The notes under the pieces: generated by a model
Seen by the model: the letters and a program-made list of their open reading frames with translations, nothing else
Database searches by the model: none
What the model was told of the DNA's origin: nothing
DNA from: Pseudomonadota bacterium
GTDB taxonomy: Bacteria > Pseudomonadota > Gammaproteobacteria > Xanthomonadales > Xanthomonadaceae
DNA: 64,000 nucleotides
NCBI GenBank assembly: GCA_023390905.1
Contig: JAEWBY010000030.1
Span: 30,789-94,788, forward strand
Direction of reading: 5' to 3'
Program-made: the position numbers and the translations under genes
Shown: in pieces, positions 16,642-24,917 of the stretch
How positions within the stretch are numbered: the first letter of the stretch is position 1
Layout: each line of letters begins with the position of its first letter

Positions 16642-18731
16642 CACGCCCGTGCTCCGATCGGCGTGGCCTGCAGCAGCAGGAAGCGCTTGAAGTTCGCCTG
16701 GACCGTGGCGGACTTGGCGTCGACCTCGCCGAGATCGACTTCGTTGAACAGATCGCGCACGCGCCAGCGACCTTCGCCGAGGCCGCGCAGTTGCAGCGCA
16801 CCGTTCCACCGGTCCGCATAGAACGTGAAGTACATCGCTCCATCCTTGGCGATCGCATGCGTCTCGGGCTTGTCGAAGCCGATGTCGTACAACGTGCCGC
16901 GATACTCGCCCTTGGGCAGCATGTGGGTCCTGTAGAGATTGACCCACTTGCGCCAGATCGCTTCCTTCTCCGGCGTGAGTCTGTAGCCGCCCGGGGGCAG
17001 CGGTTGCATCGGCCTGTCGGTATCCTCCGGCCAGGTGAACTTGGTGGAGATCACCGCGCCAATGCCGACGCTCGACGCGAAGTCGTCACGGTTGTCGGAG
17101 AGTTCCACATGATCGCCGGCGTAGCTGCTGCTCGCGCCGAACAACGCCTTGACCGACTTGCCCTTGCTGCGCACCTGCCACGAGGACAGCGGATCGGACG
17201 ATGGGTACTGATCGGTGGCCGGCAGATTGTGGAATGCGAACGCGGTGCCGCACGGGCACAGTTCCACCACCGCGTCCGGATTGGCTTCGTGCGCGGCGCG
17301 GTAGATCGCGTTCCAGAAATCGCCCATCTTCTCGAACGATTCGTTCGGATGCGCATGCTTGTGCGCCGGGTTGTAGCAGGGCGCGACCGCATTGAGATGC
17401 TGGCCATCGAGCTTGAGCCCCTCGAAGCCCCAGTCGCCGATGATCTTCTTCGTCAGTGCGACATAGAAATCGATCGTTGGCTGGTAGGCCGGGCATTGGG
17501 TGAGCGCGTTCCACCAACTGACCTTCTGGAACGAGCCGTCCTTGTCCAGCAACAGCATGTCGGGACGGTCATGCAGCACGTCGCTGCCGGGATCGGCGGC
17601 CAGCGGCGCCAGCCAGAGGCGCGGACGCAGGCCCTGCGCGCGGATGTTCTTCACGAACTCGCGCATGTCCGCATCGCCGCGCGGGAACTTGCGTGGATCC
17701 AGTTTCCAGTCGCCCTCGTTGGTCTGCCAACCGTCGTCGAGCACGGCCCACTCAAAGCCCATGTCGCGCACTTTCGGCAGCGTGGCGATCACCTGTTCGG
17801 GCGTGAACTCGCGCTCGTATCCCCACGCGCACCAGACCGGCGCGAACGCCGATTCCGGCGGCTTCGGGCCGTGGATGCCTTCGCGTTCCATGAACTGCTG
17901 GTACTGCGTCAGCGGCGCGAAGTGATCGCCTTCGTGCAGGCACAGGAAGGTGCGATCGGTGGTGAGCGACTGGCCCGGCGCCAACGTGGTGGCCTGTGCC
18001 GATTCGATCGCGATCGCCGCACCCGTGGCGGTCCTGCGCACCGGCAGTTCCACCAGGCGCGGGATGGGTTCGACATGACCCACCGCCAGCCCGACATCGC
18101 GTCGCCAGATGTTGGCCGCGGGCGTGCCGCCGCCGTAGTCCGACGCATCCATGCCCAGCGTGTTGCGCTGATCGAAGCCGGCATCCATGGGCTGCACCCA
18201 GTCGCGGCGATCTTCGTGCGTGGCGCCCGAGAAGCTCCAGAATCCGCCCGGCGCATCGGCCAGTTCATGCGCGCCGTTGCGCCAGCCGGCCACGTCCACC
18301 GGCGCCGCGCCGGTATTGCGATAGCGTGTGCGCAGGATCGCCAGCCCCGGATACGCGGTGAAAAAACTGACCTCGACCTGTTTCTCGATGCCGCCGGCGG
18401 ACAGCCCGGTGACGCGATGGACGTGACCGGCGCCGTGGCGCGGATCCTGCACGGCATCGCGCTGTTCGCTCTGGAAGCGGAAATCCTCGATCGCACCTTC
18501 CTTCAGCAGCAGCGCCTCGCTGGGCTGGAATGGCGTGATCGCGCGACCATGGCGGAGCAGCCGCGTCCGCAACGTGCCATCGAACCCGATGGCGAGCGTT
18601 TCGTCCTGCGCAATCGCGCGGGCCGGGGCGCCAGCCGCCTTCGCAACGGCCTGCGCGGCCCACGGCAGGGAGGCGAGCGCGGCCCCGGTAGGCAGCAGCT
18701 TGAGCAGGGAACGGCGTCCGATCGGCGGCAT
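16641..18731 (-). CDS. GH36-like alpha-galactosidase / alpha-N-acetylgalactosaminidase, Tat-exported
   Basis: This 696-residue glycosidase has a twin-arginine-type signal (GRRSLLKLLPTGAALASLP). An N-terminal beta-sandwich domain (about 40-280) precedes a TIM barrel with WCAWGYEREFTPEQV, FEWAVLDDGWQ and LRPRLWLAPLAAD. Clan GH-D nucleophile motif: LKLDGQ, with Asp at residue 442. A later SD in YPSSDPLSSW is a candidate acid/base. The C-terminal end is a small beta domain. It is the first gene of the aga operon, so its product is probably GalNAc released from alpha-linked glycans (mucin-type or blood-group-A-like); alpha-galactose is the alternative. Export by Tat places it in the periplasm. Confidence 0.85.
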   Translation of the reverse strand: MPPIGRRSLLKLLPTGAALASLPWAAQAVAKAAGAPARAIAQDETLAIGFDGTLRTRLLRHGRAITPFQPSEALLLKEGAIEDFRFQSEQRDAVQDPRHGAGHVHRVTGLSAGGIEKQVEVSFFTAYPGLAILRTRYRNTGAAPVDVAGWRNGAHELADAPGGFWSFSGATHEDRRDWVQPMDAGFDQRNTLGMDASDYGGGTPAANIWRRDVGLAVGHVEPIPRLVELPVRRTATGAAIAIESAQATTLAPGQSLTTDRTFLCLHEGDHFAPLTQYQQFMEREGIHGPKPPESAFAPVWCAWGYEREFTPEQVIATLPKVRDMGFEWAVLDDGWQTNEGDWKLDPRKFPRGDADMREFVKNIRAQGLRPRLWLAPLAADPGSDVLHDRPDMLLLDKDGSFQKVSWWNALTQCPAYQPTIDFYVALTKKIIGDWGFEGLKLDGQHLNAVAPCYNPAHKHAHPNESFEKMGDFWNAIYRAAHEANPDAVVELCPCGTAFAFHNLPATDQYPSSDPLSSWQVRSKGKSVKALFGASSSYAGDHVELSDNRDDFASSVGIGAVISTKFTWPEDTDRPMQPLPPGGYRLTPEKEAIWRKWVNLYRTHMLPKGEYRGTLYDIGFDKPETHAIAKDGAMYFTFYADRWNGALQLRGLGEGRWRVRDLFNEVDLGEVDAKSATVQANFKRFLLLQATPIGARA

Positions 18732-18782
18732 GGTCGGTTTCCAGTCGATGGTGGCGCGGCCGATTCTGGTCCAGTGCCGTCA

Positions 18783-18811
18783 TTGATGCAACACATTTGT
18801 TGCGATATGTT
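18783..18811 (+). promoter_or_regulatory. Promoter of the secreted amidohydrolase gene, with operator in the spacer
   Basis: TTGATG (18783-18788) and TATGTT (18806-18811) are separated by exactly 17 bp. A perfect 16-bp inverted repeat, GCAACA-CATT-TGTTGC (18788-18803), fills the spacer, as a repressor operator would. A TTTCGTTA motif lies just downstream (18822-18829), like the half-sites near the agaR homologue. The region is noticeably AT-richer than its surroundings. The amidohydrolase ATG is at 18851 behind GAGGGAGAG. Confidence 0.6.
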
Positions 18812-18850
18812 GTCCAAGAAGTTTCGTTAAATTACCTGAGGGAGAGCTCC

Positions 18851-19960
18851 ATGCCTGCTTCGATTCGCCGCCGCGCCGCCCAGCGCCTGCTCGTTTCGAC
18901 CCTGTTTTCGCTGTGCGCGCTGACCGCTCCCGCCGCCGAGCCGGGCCATTACGCGATGAAGGACTTCGCCCAGGTCCGCAAGTTCGACGCCCACGTGCAC
19001 ATCAACCGCGACGATCCCGCGTTCGTCGATCAGGCGCGCCGCGATGGCTTCGAGCTGATGTCGATCAACGTGGACTATCCGGATTTCCCGTCCATCGATG
19101 TGCAGAAGACCGCCGCGCTCGCGCAGGCGCACGCCCATCCCCGGCAGGTGCACTGGGCGGCGACGTTCTCGATGAAGGGGTTCGGCCAGCCGGGCTGGAG
19201 CGATCGCGTCAATGCGAGCCTGGCGCAGTCGGTGTCCGAGGGCGCGCGCGCGGTGAAGGTGTGGAAGAACATCGGCATGGTCGAGAAGGACGCGCAGGGC
19301 CGGCTGATCATGCTCGACAACCCCGGCCTGAAGCCGGTGGGCGATCAGGTGGAAGCGCTGGGCGTGGCGCTGATCGGCCATCTGGGCGAGCCGCACAATT
19401 GCTGGCTGCCGCTGGATCAGATGACCACCGACAACGATCGCGAATATTTCGCCAAGCATCCCCAGTACCACATGTACCTGCACCCGGAGCAGCCGAGCTA
19501 CGAGGATCAGATGTCCGCGCGCGATCGCTTCGTGGCCGCGCATCCGCAGTTGAACTTCGTCGGCGCGCACCTGGCGAGCCTGGAATACGACGTCGATCGC
19601 CTCGGCGCGTTCCTCGATCGCTTCCCCAACGCCACGGTCGATCTGGCCGCGCGCATGAGCCAGGTGCAGTACCAGTCGGTGCGTGATCGCCAGAAGGTTC
19701 GCGATTTCTTCATCCGGTACCAGGATCGCCTGCTGTACGGCACCGACCTGACCTTCAGCCCGAACGACGATCGCGACGAGTTCAAGCGCCAGGCGCACAC
19801 AGTGTGGAGCGCGGACTGGCGCTATCTGGCCACCGATGAACCGCAGCGCGTGGACATGATCGACGCCGACGTGCCGGGACTGGCGCTGCCGCGCCAGGTG
19901 ATCGACAAGATCTACTACGGCAACGCGGTGCGCGTGTTCGGGACGGCGAAGTCGCCGTAG
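18851..19960 (+). CDS. Secreted metal-dependent amidohydrolase (amidohydrolase-2 family)
   Basis: This 369-residue protein has an N-terminal signal peptide (RLLVSTLFSLCALTAPAAA-like, cleavage near residue 30). The amidohydrolase TIM barrel shows the metal-binding HVHIN near residue 50, a possible ARAVKVWKN lysine segment, LIGHLGEPH, FVGAHLASLE and LLYGTDLTF with the late aspartate. The strong ribosome site GGGAGAG fixes the ATG. It is divergent from the GH36 gene and shares its promoter region, so it probably belongs to the same sugar response. It is not a NagA/AgaA-type sequence, and export makes it an unlikely replacement for a cytoplasmic deacetylase. Its substrate is unknown. Confidence 0.82.
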   Translation: MPASIRRRAAQRLLVSTLFSLCALTAPAAEPGHYAMKDFAQVRKFDAHVHINRDDPAFVDQARRDGFELMSINVDYPDFPSIDVQKTAALAQAHAHPRQVHWAATFSMKGFGQPGWSDRVNASLAQSVSEGARAVKVWKNIGMVEKDAQGRLIMLDNPGLKPVGDQVEALGVALIGHLGEPHNCWLPLDQMTTDNDREYFAKHPQYHMYLHPEQPSYEDQMSARDRFVAAHPQLNFVGAHLASLEYDVDRLGAFLDRFPNATVDLAARMSQVQYQSVRDRQKVRDFFIRYQDRLLYGTDLTFSPNDDRDEFKRQAHTVWSADWRYLATDEPQRVDMIDADVPGLALPRQVIDKIYYGNAVRVFGTAKSP

Positions 19961-19974
19961 GGCTCATCGCAGCG

Positions 19975-19997
19975 GCCATCGTTCCTGCAACGATGGC
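19975..19997. terminator. Hairpin between convergent amidohydrolase and agaR genes
   Basis: GCCATCGTT (19975-19983) pairs perfectly with AACGATGGC (19989-19997) over a 5-nt loop, between two converging genes. It lacks a long T-run on either side, so termination strength is uncertain. Confidence 0.5.
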
Positions 19998-20041
19998 GGT
20001 TGCAGATTCCGGACCCGATTCCGAACCCGAATCCCGTCGCC

Positions 20042-20821
20042 TCAGGCCAGCAACAGTTCAAACCCCAGTTGCTGGCTGGCGGTGCGGATTTCCTCCGGCG
20101 CATCGCTGTCGGTGATCAGCGTGTCGAGATCGGCCAGCGAAATGATCCGGTGCAGGCAGATGCGGCCGACCTTGGAACTGTCGGTGATGGCGATGACCAT
20201 GCGCGCGGCTTCGACCATCTTGCGGTTGAGCATGGCCTCGGGTTCGTAATGAGTGGTGATGCCGCGCTCGAGATCGAGCCCGTCCACGCCCAGGAACAGC
20301 CGATCCACGTGCAGCGCGTCGAGCGCTTCCACGGTCAGCCCGCCATAGAAGGCCATGTTCTTGCGGCGCAGTTCGCCACCGAGCATGACGATGTGGATAT
20401 CGCTCTTCGGGGTGAGCGCGGTCAGCACGCCGAAATCGTTGGTCACCACGGTGACGTCCATGTTCGGCAGCGCTTCGGCCAACTGGATCGCGGTGGTGCC
20501 CGAATCGATGGCGATGGTGTCGCCCGGCTTGACCAGGGCGGCGGCGCGCTGGCCGATGCGACGCTTCTCGTCCAGCCGCACGGTGCGCTTGGATTCGTAG
20601 GCCGGCTCGGCCGCCGAGCCACCCATCGCGCCGCTGTCGATGCCGCCCCCATAGGCGCGCGCCATGACCCCGCGCTCGGCCAGATAGCGCAGGTCCTTGC
20701 GCACGGTCTGCATGCTCACGCCGAAGCGCCGGGCCAGCGCGGCCACCTGCACGCTGCCCTGTTGTCGGACCAGTTCGCTGATCTGAAGGCGTCGGTGGCT
20801 GGTGTCGCGGGTTACGGCCAT
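20042..20821 (-). CDS. agaR: DeoR-family repressor (AgaR-type)
   Basis: This 259-residue protein has a DeoR helix-turn-helix at the N-terminus (residues about 8-60, ISELVRQQGSVQVAALARRFGVSMQTVRKDL). The DeoRC sensor domain follows (DSGTTAIQLAEALP, VVTNDFGVLTAL, VMLGGELRRKN, DRLFLGVDGLD, ITDSSKVGR), where phosphosugars bind. It faces the TonB-dependent receptor gene across 131 bp containing four TTTCG-type half-sites. The context and those sites, which resemble the published E. coli AgaR consensus, support a GalNAc-pathway repressor that also controls its own gene. Confidence 0.88.
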   Translation of the reverse strand: MAVTRDTSHRRLQISELVRQQGSVQVAALARRFGVSMQTVRKDLRYLAERGVMARAYGGGIDSGAMGGSAAEPAYESKRTVRLDEKRRIGQRAAALVKPGDTIAIDSGTTAIQLAEALPNMDVTVVTNDFGVLTALTPKSDIHIVMLGGELRRKNMAFYGGLTVEALDALHVDRLFLGVDGLDLERGITTHYEPEAMLNRKMVEAARMVIAITDSSKVGRICLHRIISLADLDTLITDSDAPEEIRTASQQLGFELLLA

Positions 20822-20857
20822 TGAGGGAACTCCCTGTAGTGCCTGAAGTATGGTCTA

Positions 20858-20934
20858 TTTCGTTTGCTTTCGCTATTGATGCGAAACGAAACATGGATTA
20901 GGCTCGGTTTCGTTTTGGTGCTGATCGAAAACGA
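20858..20934. promoter_or_regulatory. Cluster of AgaR-like operator half-sites between agaR and the TonB receptor
   Basis: Four related half-sites are visible: TTTCGTTT with CTTTCG (20858-20872), CGAAACGAAA (20882-20891), TTTCGTTTT (20908-20916) and CGAAAACGA (20926-20934). They pair as two inverted repeats; the first has perfect TTTCGC/GCGAAA arms around 7 bp (20868-20886). A promoter for the receptor is embedded: TTGATG (20876-20881), 17 bp, TAGGCT (20899-20904). The TTTCGTTT core matches the known E. coli AgaR operator pattern. Repressor binding here would block both divergent genes. Confidence 0.7.
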
Positions 20935-20952
20935 CCACGTGAGGAGAGACTC

Positions 20953-23826
20953 GTGAAAACCGCCCAGCTGCACCGCACTACGCTTTGTTATGGAATCGCC
21001 CTGGCGCTGCTGACGCCCCTGCCCGCACTGGCGCAGGACCCGGCCGCCGGGGCGCAGGCTGCACCCGCCCAGGACGCCCCCGCGCAGGACGAGGTCACCC
21101 TGGATACGGTCACGGTCACCGGCGTGCGCGCCGCGCTGGCGCGATCGGTGGACACCAAGCGCGACGCCACCACGGTGGTCGATTCGATCAGCGCGCTGGA
21201 ACTGGGCAAGTTCCCGGACGACAACGTCGCCGACTCGCTCAGCCACATCACCGGCGTGGCGATCACCCGCACGGCCGGCGGCGAAGGCCAGAAGGTCAGC
21301 GTGCGCGGCCTGGGCCCGGATTACACGCTGAGCACCTTCAACGGCCGCATCCTCGCCACCGATGGCGCGGGCCGCGATTTTGCCTATGACGTGCTGCCGG
21401 CCGAAGTGATCAGCGGCGCGGACGTCATCAAGGGCGCCGAAGCGCAACTGACCGAAGGCGGCATCGGTGGCCTGGTCAACCTGCGCTCGGCCAGCCCGTT
21501 CGATCAGCCCGGACAGCATGGCGCCGCCCGCGTGGAAGGCGATCGCAACATGATGTCCGAGCTCAATGGCTACAAAGTCTCGGCGTTCTACAGCAATACC
21601 TTCGCCGACGACACCTTCGGCATCCTGCTCGGCGCGGTGTACGGCAACCGCAAGGACCGCACCGACGTGGCCGGCAATGACGGCGGCTGGACCCGCAATC
21701 CCGATCCCAATGATGAAAGCTGGCTGTGGGGCAATGCGTGGGGCGGCAACATCGATCCCAACGGCAACGGCGAGCTGGACCCGGACGAATACGGCCTGAT
21801 CGCGCCGGGCCAGTTCCGCGTCGGTTCGATCCTGGAAGAAAAAAAGCGCACCGCCTATTCGGCCAAGTTCGAATGGCGCCCGAGCGACAGCGTCAAGGTC
21901 GTGTTCGATGGCCTGAAGACGCGCCTGGATTCGCCGCAGGTCGGCTACCAGCAGTCGTACTACCCGCTGTTCGCGCCGGGCCGCTGGTCCGACATCGTGA
22001 TCCAGAACGGCATCGTCACCAGTTTCACGATGGACAATCCGGATCCGGAGCAGCGCCTGAATCCGGAACTGCTCAACCAGACCGAGCACCGCGTGGTCGA
22101 CACCGATCTGTATGGCGCGAACATCGAATGGAAAGCCTCGGACGATTTCACCGTCAACGCTGATCTGTATCGTTCCACTTCCAAGCGCTATTCCGGCGGA
22201 CTGGATACCTACGTCGTGCTGCGCATGAACCAGCCGAACGTGGCGCGCATCAGCCTCGGCGGCGCGGCGGTGCCGAACGTGGATGCGGTGTTCGATGACG
22301 GCCGCACGCTGGTCGGTGGCCTGGACAACGGCCAGTTCGGTGCATCGGATTTCAATACGCACTACATGGCCTTGCAGGGCGACAACATCGTCGACGAGAT
22401 CAAGGGCGGCTCGCTGGCCGGCAATCTGTTCGTCGGCGACTTCGGCATCGAACGCCTGCGCTTCGGCGTCAGCCGCACCGACCGCACCAAGTCTCGCGAT
22501 CTGATCAACAACACCCTCAGCGGTGGCGCCGACTACTACTCGGTCGACAATGCGATCAACGTCGGTGATCTCGGCGGCAACGTCATTTCGCATTCGTATT
22601 CGCTGCCGAATTTCATGAACGGCGTGAACGCGAATTTCCCGCGCACCTTCCTCGCCTTCGACGTGCCGAACTATCTGGCGCAGCTGCGGGCCTACAACGG
22701 CAATCCGCGTCCGGGCGGCGGTGTGTACGACTTCTCCGCGGCCGCGCCGTCGTGGAATCCGCTGGAAAGCTATCGCGTTTCGGAAAAGACCACGGCGATC
22801 TACCTGCAGGCGGATCTGGCCGGCGATCGCTGGGACGGCAACGTGGGTGTGCGACTGGTGAAGACGAAAACCACGGCGCAGGCGTGGGATTCGGAAATCG
22901 TCAGCATCACCGAGAACGGGCCGTTCAACTACATCGCCCAGTACGCCGAGCCGACGCCCATCCGCCAGGACGGCGACTACACCTACCTGTTGCCGTCGGC
23001 CAACTTCGTGTGGCATTTCACCGATGATCTGCAGCTGCGCGTCGGCGCGGCCAAGACGATGGCGCGCCCGCCGGTCAACATGCTCGCGCCGACCAACACG
23101 ACCGCCAGCGTATCCTGGGGCGAGTTCTCGCAGATCTACGGCGGCAACGTCGATCTGAAGCCGTACAGCGCACGCCAGGCCGATCTGTCGCTGGAGTGGT
23201 ATTTCTCCGACAAGTCGATCTTCAACGTCGCCACGTTCTACAAGAAGATCGAAGATCAGATCACGACAAGCTGGGAGCCGGGCCAGGACATCGGCGTGGG
23301 CCCGATCGTCGATGAGAACGGCGTGCCGGTGACCACCGGACCGACCCTGTTCAACATCACCCGCCCGATCAACGGTGACTACGCCAAGGTGCGCGGTTTC
23401 GAGGCCGGCCTCCAGCATTTCTGGGAGAGCGGTTTCGGCGTGCGCGCGCAGTACACGCGCAACTGGTCGCGCAGCTGGGTCAACGACGTCGAACGTCCGC
23501 TCGAAGGCATCGCGCCGGCGACCTATTCGCTGGGCCTGATGTACGAGAAGGGGCCGTGGTCGATCGGCGCCAACGCCGATCACACCGAAGGCTTCGTGAC
23601 CGCGGTCAACGTGATCGGCGCAGGCTTCAACGAGGAAGCCGACGACATCACCTGGCTCACCGCGCACGTGTCGTACAATATCAACGACAACTTCACCGTG
23701 TCGCTGGAAGGCAACAATCTGCTCGACGAAGCGCAGACCTACAGCATCAACGGCAACCGCCTGTTGTCGCAGGGTTACTACCGCTACGGCCGCTCGTTCA
23801 ACCTGAGCTTCTCCGTGCGCTTCTGA
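20953..23826 (+). CDS. TonB-dependent receptor, probable GalNAc/oligosaccharide uptake
   Basis: This 957-residue outer-membrane receptor starts at GTG 20953 behind GAGGAG. It has a signal peptide ending ALAQ, a TonB-box-like stretch (EVTLDTVTVTG), and a plug domain with SVDTKRDATTVVDSISALELGKFPD and VSVRGLGPDYTLSTFNGR. The barrel ends in the aromatic FNLSFSVRF typical of outer-membrane insertion. The plug sequence is of the carbohydrate-type TonB receptors abundant in xanthomonads. The agaR-like sites in its promoter and its place beside the aga genes suggest it imports GalNAc-containing oligosaccharides. A strong terminator follows. Confidence 0.9.
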   Translation: MKTAQLHRTTLCYGIALALLTPLPALAQDPAAGAQAAPAQDAPAQDEVTLDTVTVTGVRAALARSVDTKRDATTVVDSISALELGKFPDDNVADSLSHITGVAITRTAGGEGQKVSVRGLGPDYTLSTFNGRILATDGAGRDFAYDVLPAEVISGADVIKGAEAQLTEGGIGGLVNLRSASPFDQPGQHGAARVEGDRNMMSELNGYKVSAFYSNTFADDTFGILLGAVYGNRKDRTDVAGNDGGWTRNPDPNDESWLWGNAWGGNIDPNGNGELDPDEYGLIAPGQFRVGSILEEKKRTAYSAKFEWRPSDSVKVVFDGLKTRLDSPQVGYQQSYYPLFAPGRWSDIVIQNGIVTSFTMDNPDPEQRLNPELLNQTEHRVVDTDLYGANIEWKASDDFTVNADLYRSTSKRYSGGLDTYVVLRMNQPNVARISLGGAAVPNVDAVFDDGRTLVGGLDNGQFGASDFNTHYMALQGDNIVDEIKGGSLAGNLFVGDFGIERLRFGVSRTDRTKSRDLINNTLSGGADYYSVDNAINVGDLGGNVISHSYSLPNFMNGVNANFPRTFLAFDVPNYLAQLRAYNGNPRPGGGVYDFSAAAPSWNPLESYRVSEKTTAIYLQADLAGDRWDGNVGVRLVKTKTTAQAWDSEIVSITENGPFNYIAQYAEPTPIRQDGDYTYLLPSANFVWHFTDDLQLRVGAAKTMARPPVNMLAPTNTTASVSWGEFSQIYGGNVDLKPYSARQADLSLEWYFSDKSIFNVATFYKKIEDQITTSWEPGQDIGVGPIVDENGVPVTTGPTLFNITRPINGDYAKVRGFEAGLQHFWESGFGVRAQYTRNWSRSWVNDVERPLEGIAPATYSLGLMYEKGPWSIGANADHTEGFVTAVNVIGAGFNEEADDITWLTAHVSYNINDNFTVSLEGNNLLDEAQTYSINGNRLLSQGYYRYGRSFNLSFSVRF

Positions 23827-23855
23827 TCCGGCGCGCCACGCCTCGATGGACCAGG

Positions 23856-23881
23856 AAGGCCCGCGCAAGCGGGCCTTTTTT
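23856..23881 (+). terminator. Rho-independent terminator of the TonB receptor gene
   Basis: AAGGCCCGC (23856-23864) pairs with GCGGGCCTT (23869-23877) over the loop GCAA and is followed by a run of Ts. It lies 30 bases past the receptor stop and is the clearest intrinsic terminator on the plus strand of the window. Confidence 0.92.
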
Positions 23882-23948
23882 GCAGGCCGGTCCGGCTTCA
23901 CGCGCTCCATACGCTCCGCGCGGCATGTTCGATGCACGAGGCGAAGGC

Positions 23949-24908
23949 ATGGCGTCAATCGGTTATCACGCATCCCACGAACAGTTTTCTCCGGGCGAGC
24001 TGCTGCAGTGCGCGCAGCTTGCTTCGCGCGCCGGCTTCGGGTCGGTGATGTGCTCGGACCATTTCCATCCCTGGAGCCGGCAGCAGGGCCACAGCGGTTT
24101 CGCGTGGAGCTGGCTGGGCGCGGCGATGAATGGCAGCGACTGCACCTTCGGGGTGGTGACCAGCCCGGTCGGCCGCTATCACCCTGCGGTCATCGCTCAG
24201 GCCTGCGCCACGCTGGCGCAGATGTTTCCGCGTCGCTTCTGGGTGGCGGTCGGCAGTGGCGAAGCGCTCAACGAATCGATCACCGGCCAACCCTGGCCGG
24301 GCAAGCCGGTGCGCAACGCGCGCCTGCGCGAAGCGGTGCAGGTGATGCGGCGCTTGTGGGCGGGCGAAACGGTCGATCACGACGGCCACTTCAAGCTGCG
24401 GCACGCCACGCTCTACACGCGTCCGGAAACCGCGCCGAACGTGCTGCTGGCGGCGTTGTCCGCCGATACCGCGCGCTGGGGTGCGGCGTGGGCCGATGGC
24501 CTCATCACCGTCGGCACGCCGGAGGCGCCGGTGCAGGAGATCATCGAGGCCTTCCGCGAAGGAGGCGGCGAGGGCAAGCCGATCCATCTGCAGATCAAGT
24601 TGTCATACGACGTGGACGAAGAGGCGGCATTGCAGGGCGCCTTCGAACAGTGGCGCAACAACGCGGTCTCGCGCACGCAGACCGAAGAACTCGGCACGCC
24701 CGAACAGTTCGAGCGCTGCGCGGCCGGGGTAACGCCCGAGGACGTAGCGAAGGTCGTGCACGTGAGCGCGGATCCGGCGCGGCATCGCCAGTGGTTGCGC
24801 CAGTACCTGGATCTGGGCGCCACGCACCTGCATCTGCACAACGTCAATCGCGCACAGTCGCGGTTCATCGAAACCTTCGGGCGCGACGTGCTGCCCGCAC
24901 TCCAGTGA
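23949..24908 (+). CDS. LLM-class flavin-dependent oxidoreductase
   Basis: This 319-residue luciferase-like TIM-barrel protein has MASIGYHASHEQFSPGELLQ at the start, SVMCSDHFHPWS, FGVVTSPVGRYHPAVIAQACATL, RFWVAVGSGEALNE and AWADGLITVGTP. Start ATG 23949 has AGGCGAAGG in front; an in-frame ATG at 23925 is less well placed. The protein resembles the non-F420 subgroup of these oxidoreductases. The substrate is unknown. It ends 9 bp before the debranching-like gene and both are probably transcribed together, an arrangement seen in other soil bacteria as far as I recall. Confidence 0.87.
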   Translation: MASIGYHASHEQFSPGELLQCAQLASRAGFGSVMCSDHFHPWSRQQGHSGFAWSWLGAAMNGSDCTFGVVTSPVGRYHPAVIAQACATLAQMFPRRFWVAVGSGEALNESITGQPWPGKPVRNARLREAVQVMRRLWAGETVDHDGHFKLRHATLYTRPETAPNVLLAALSADTARWGAAWADGLITVGTPEAPVQEIIEAFREGGGEGKPIHLQIKLSYDVDEEAALQGAFEQWRNNAVSRTQTEELGTPEQFERCAAGVTPEDVAKVVHVSADPARHRQWLRQYLDLGATHLHLHNVNRAQSRFIETFGRDVLPALQ

Positions 24909-24917
24909 AAGGACGCC

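Noticed and set aside
20812..23973. Open frame of more than 1000 codons antisense to the TonB receptor
   Set aside because: High GC content leaves long open antisense frames. The product is arginine/histidine-rich without motifs or ribosome site, while the plus strand codes for a clear TonB receptor.
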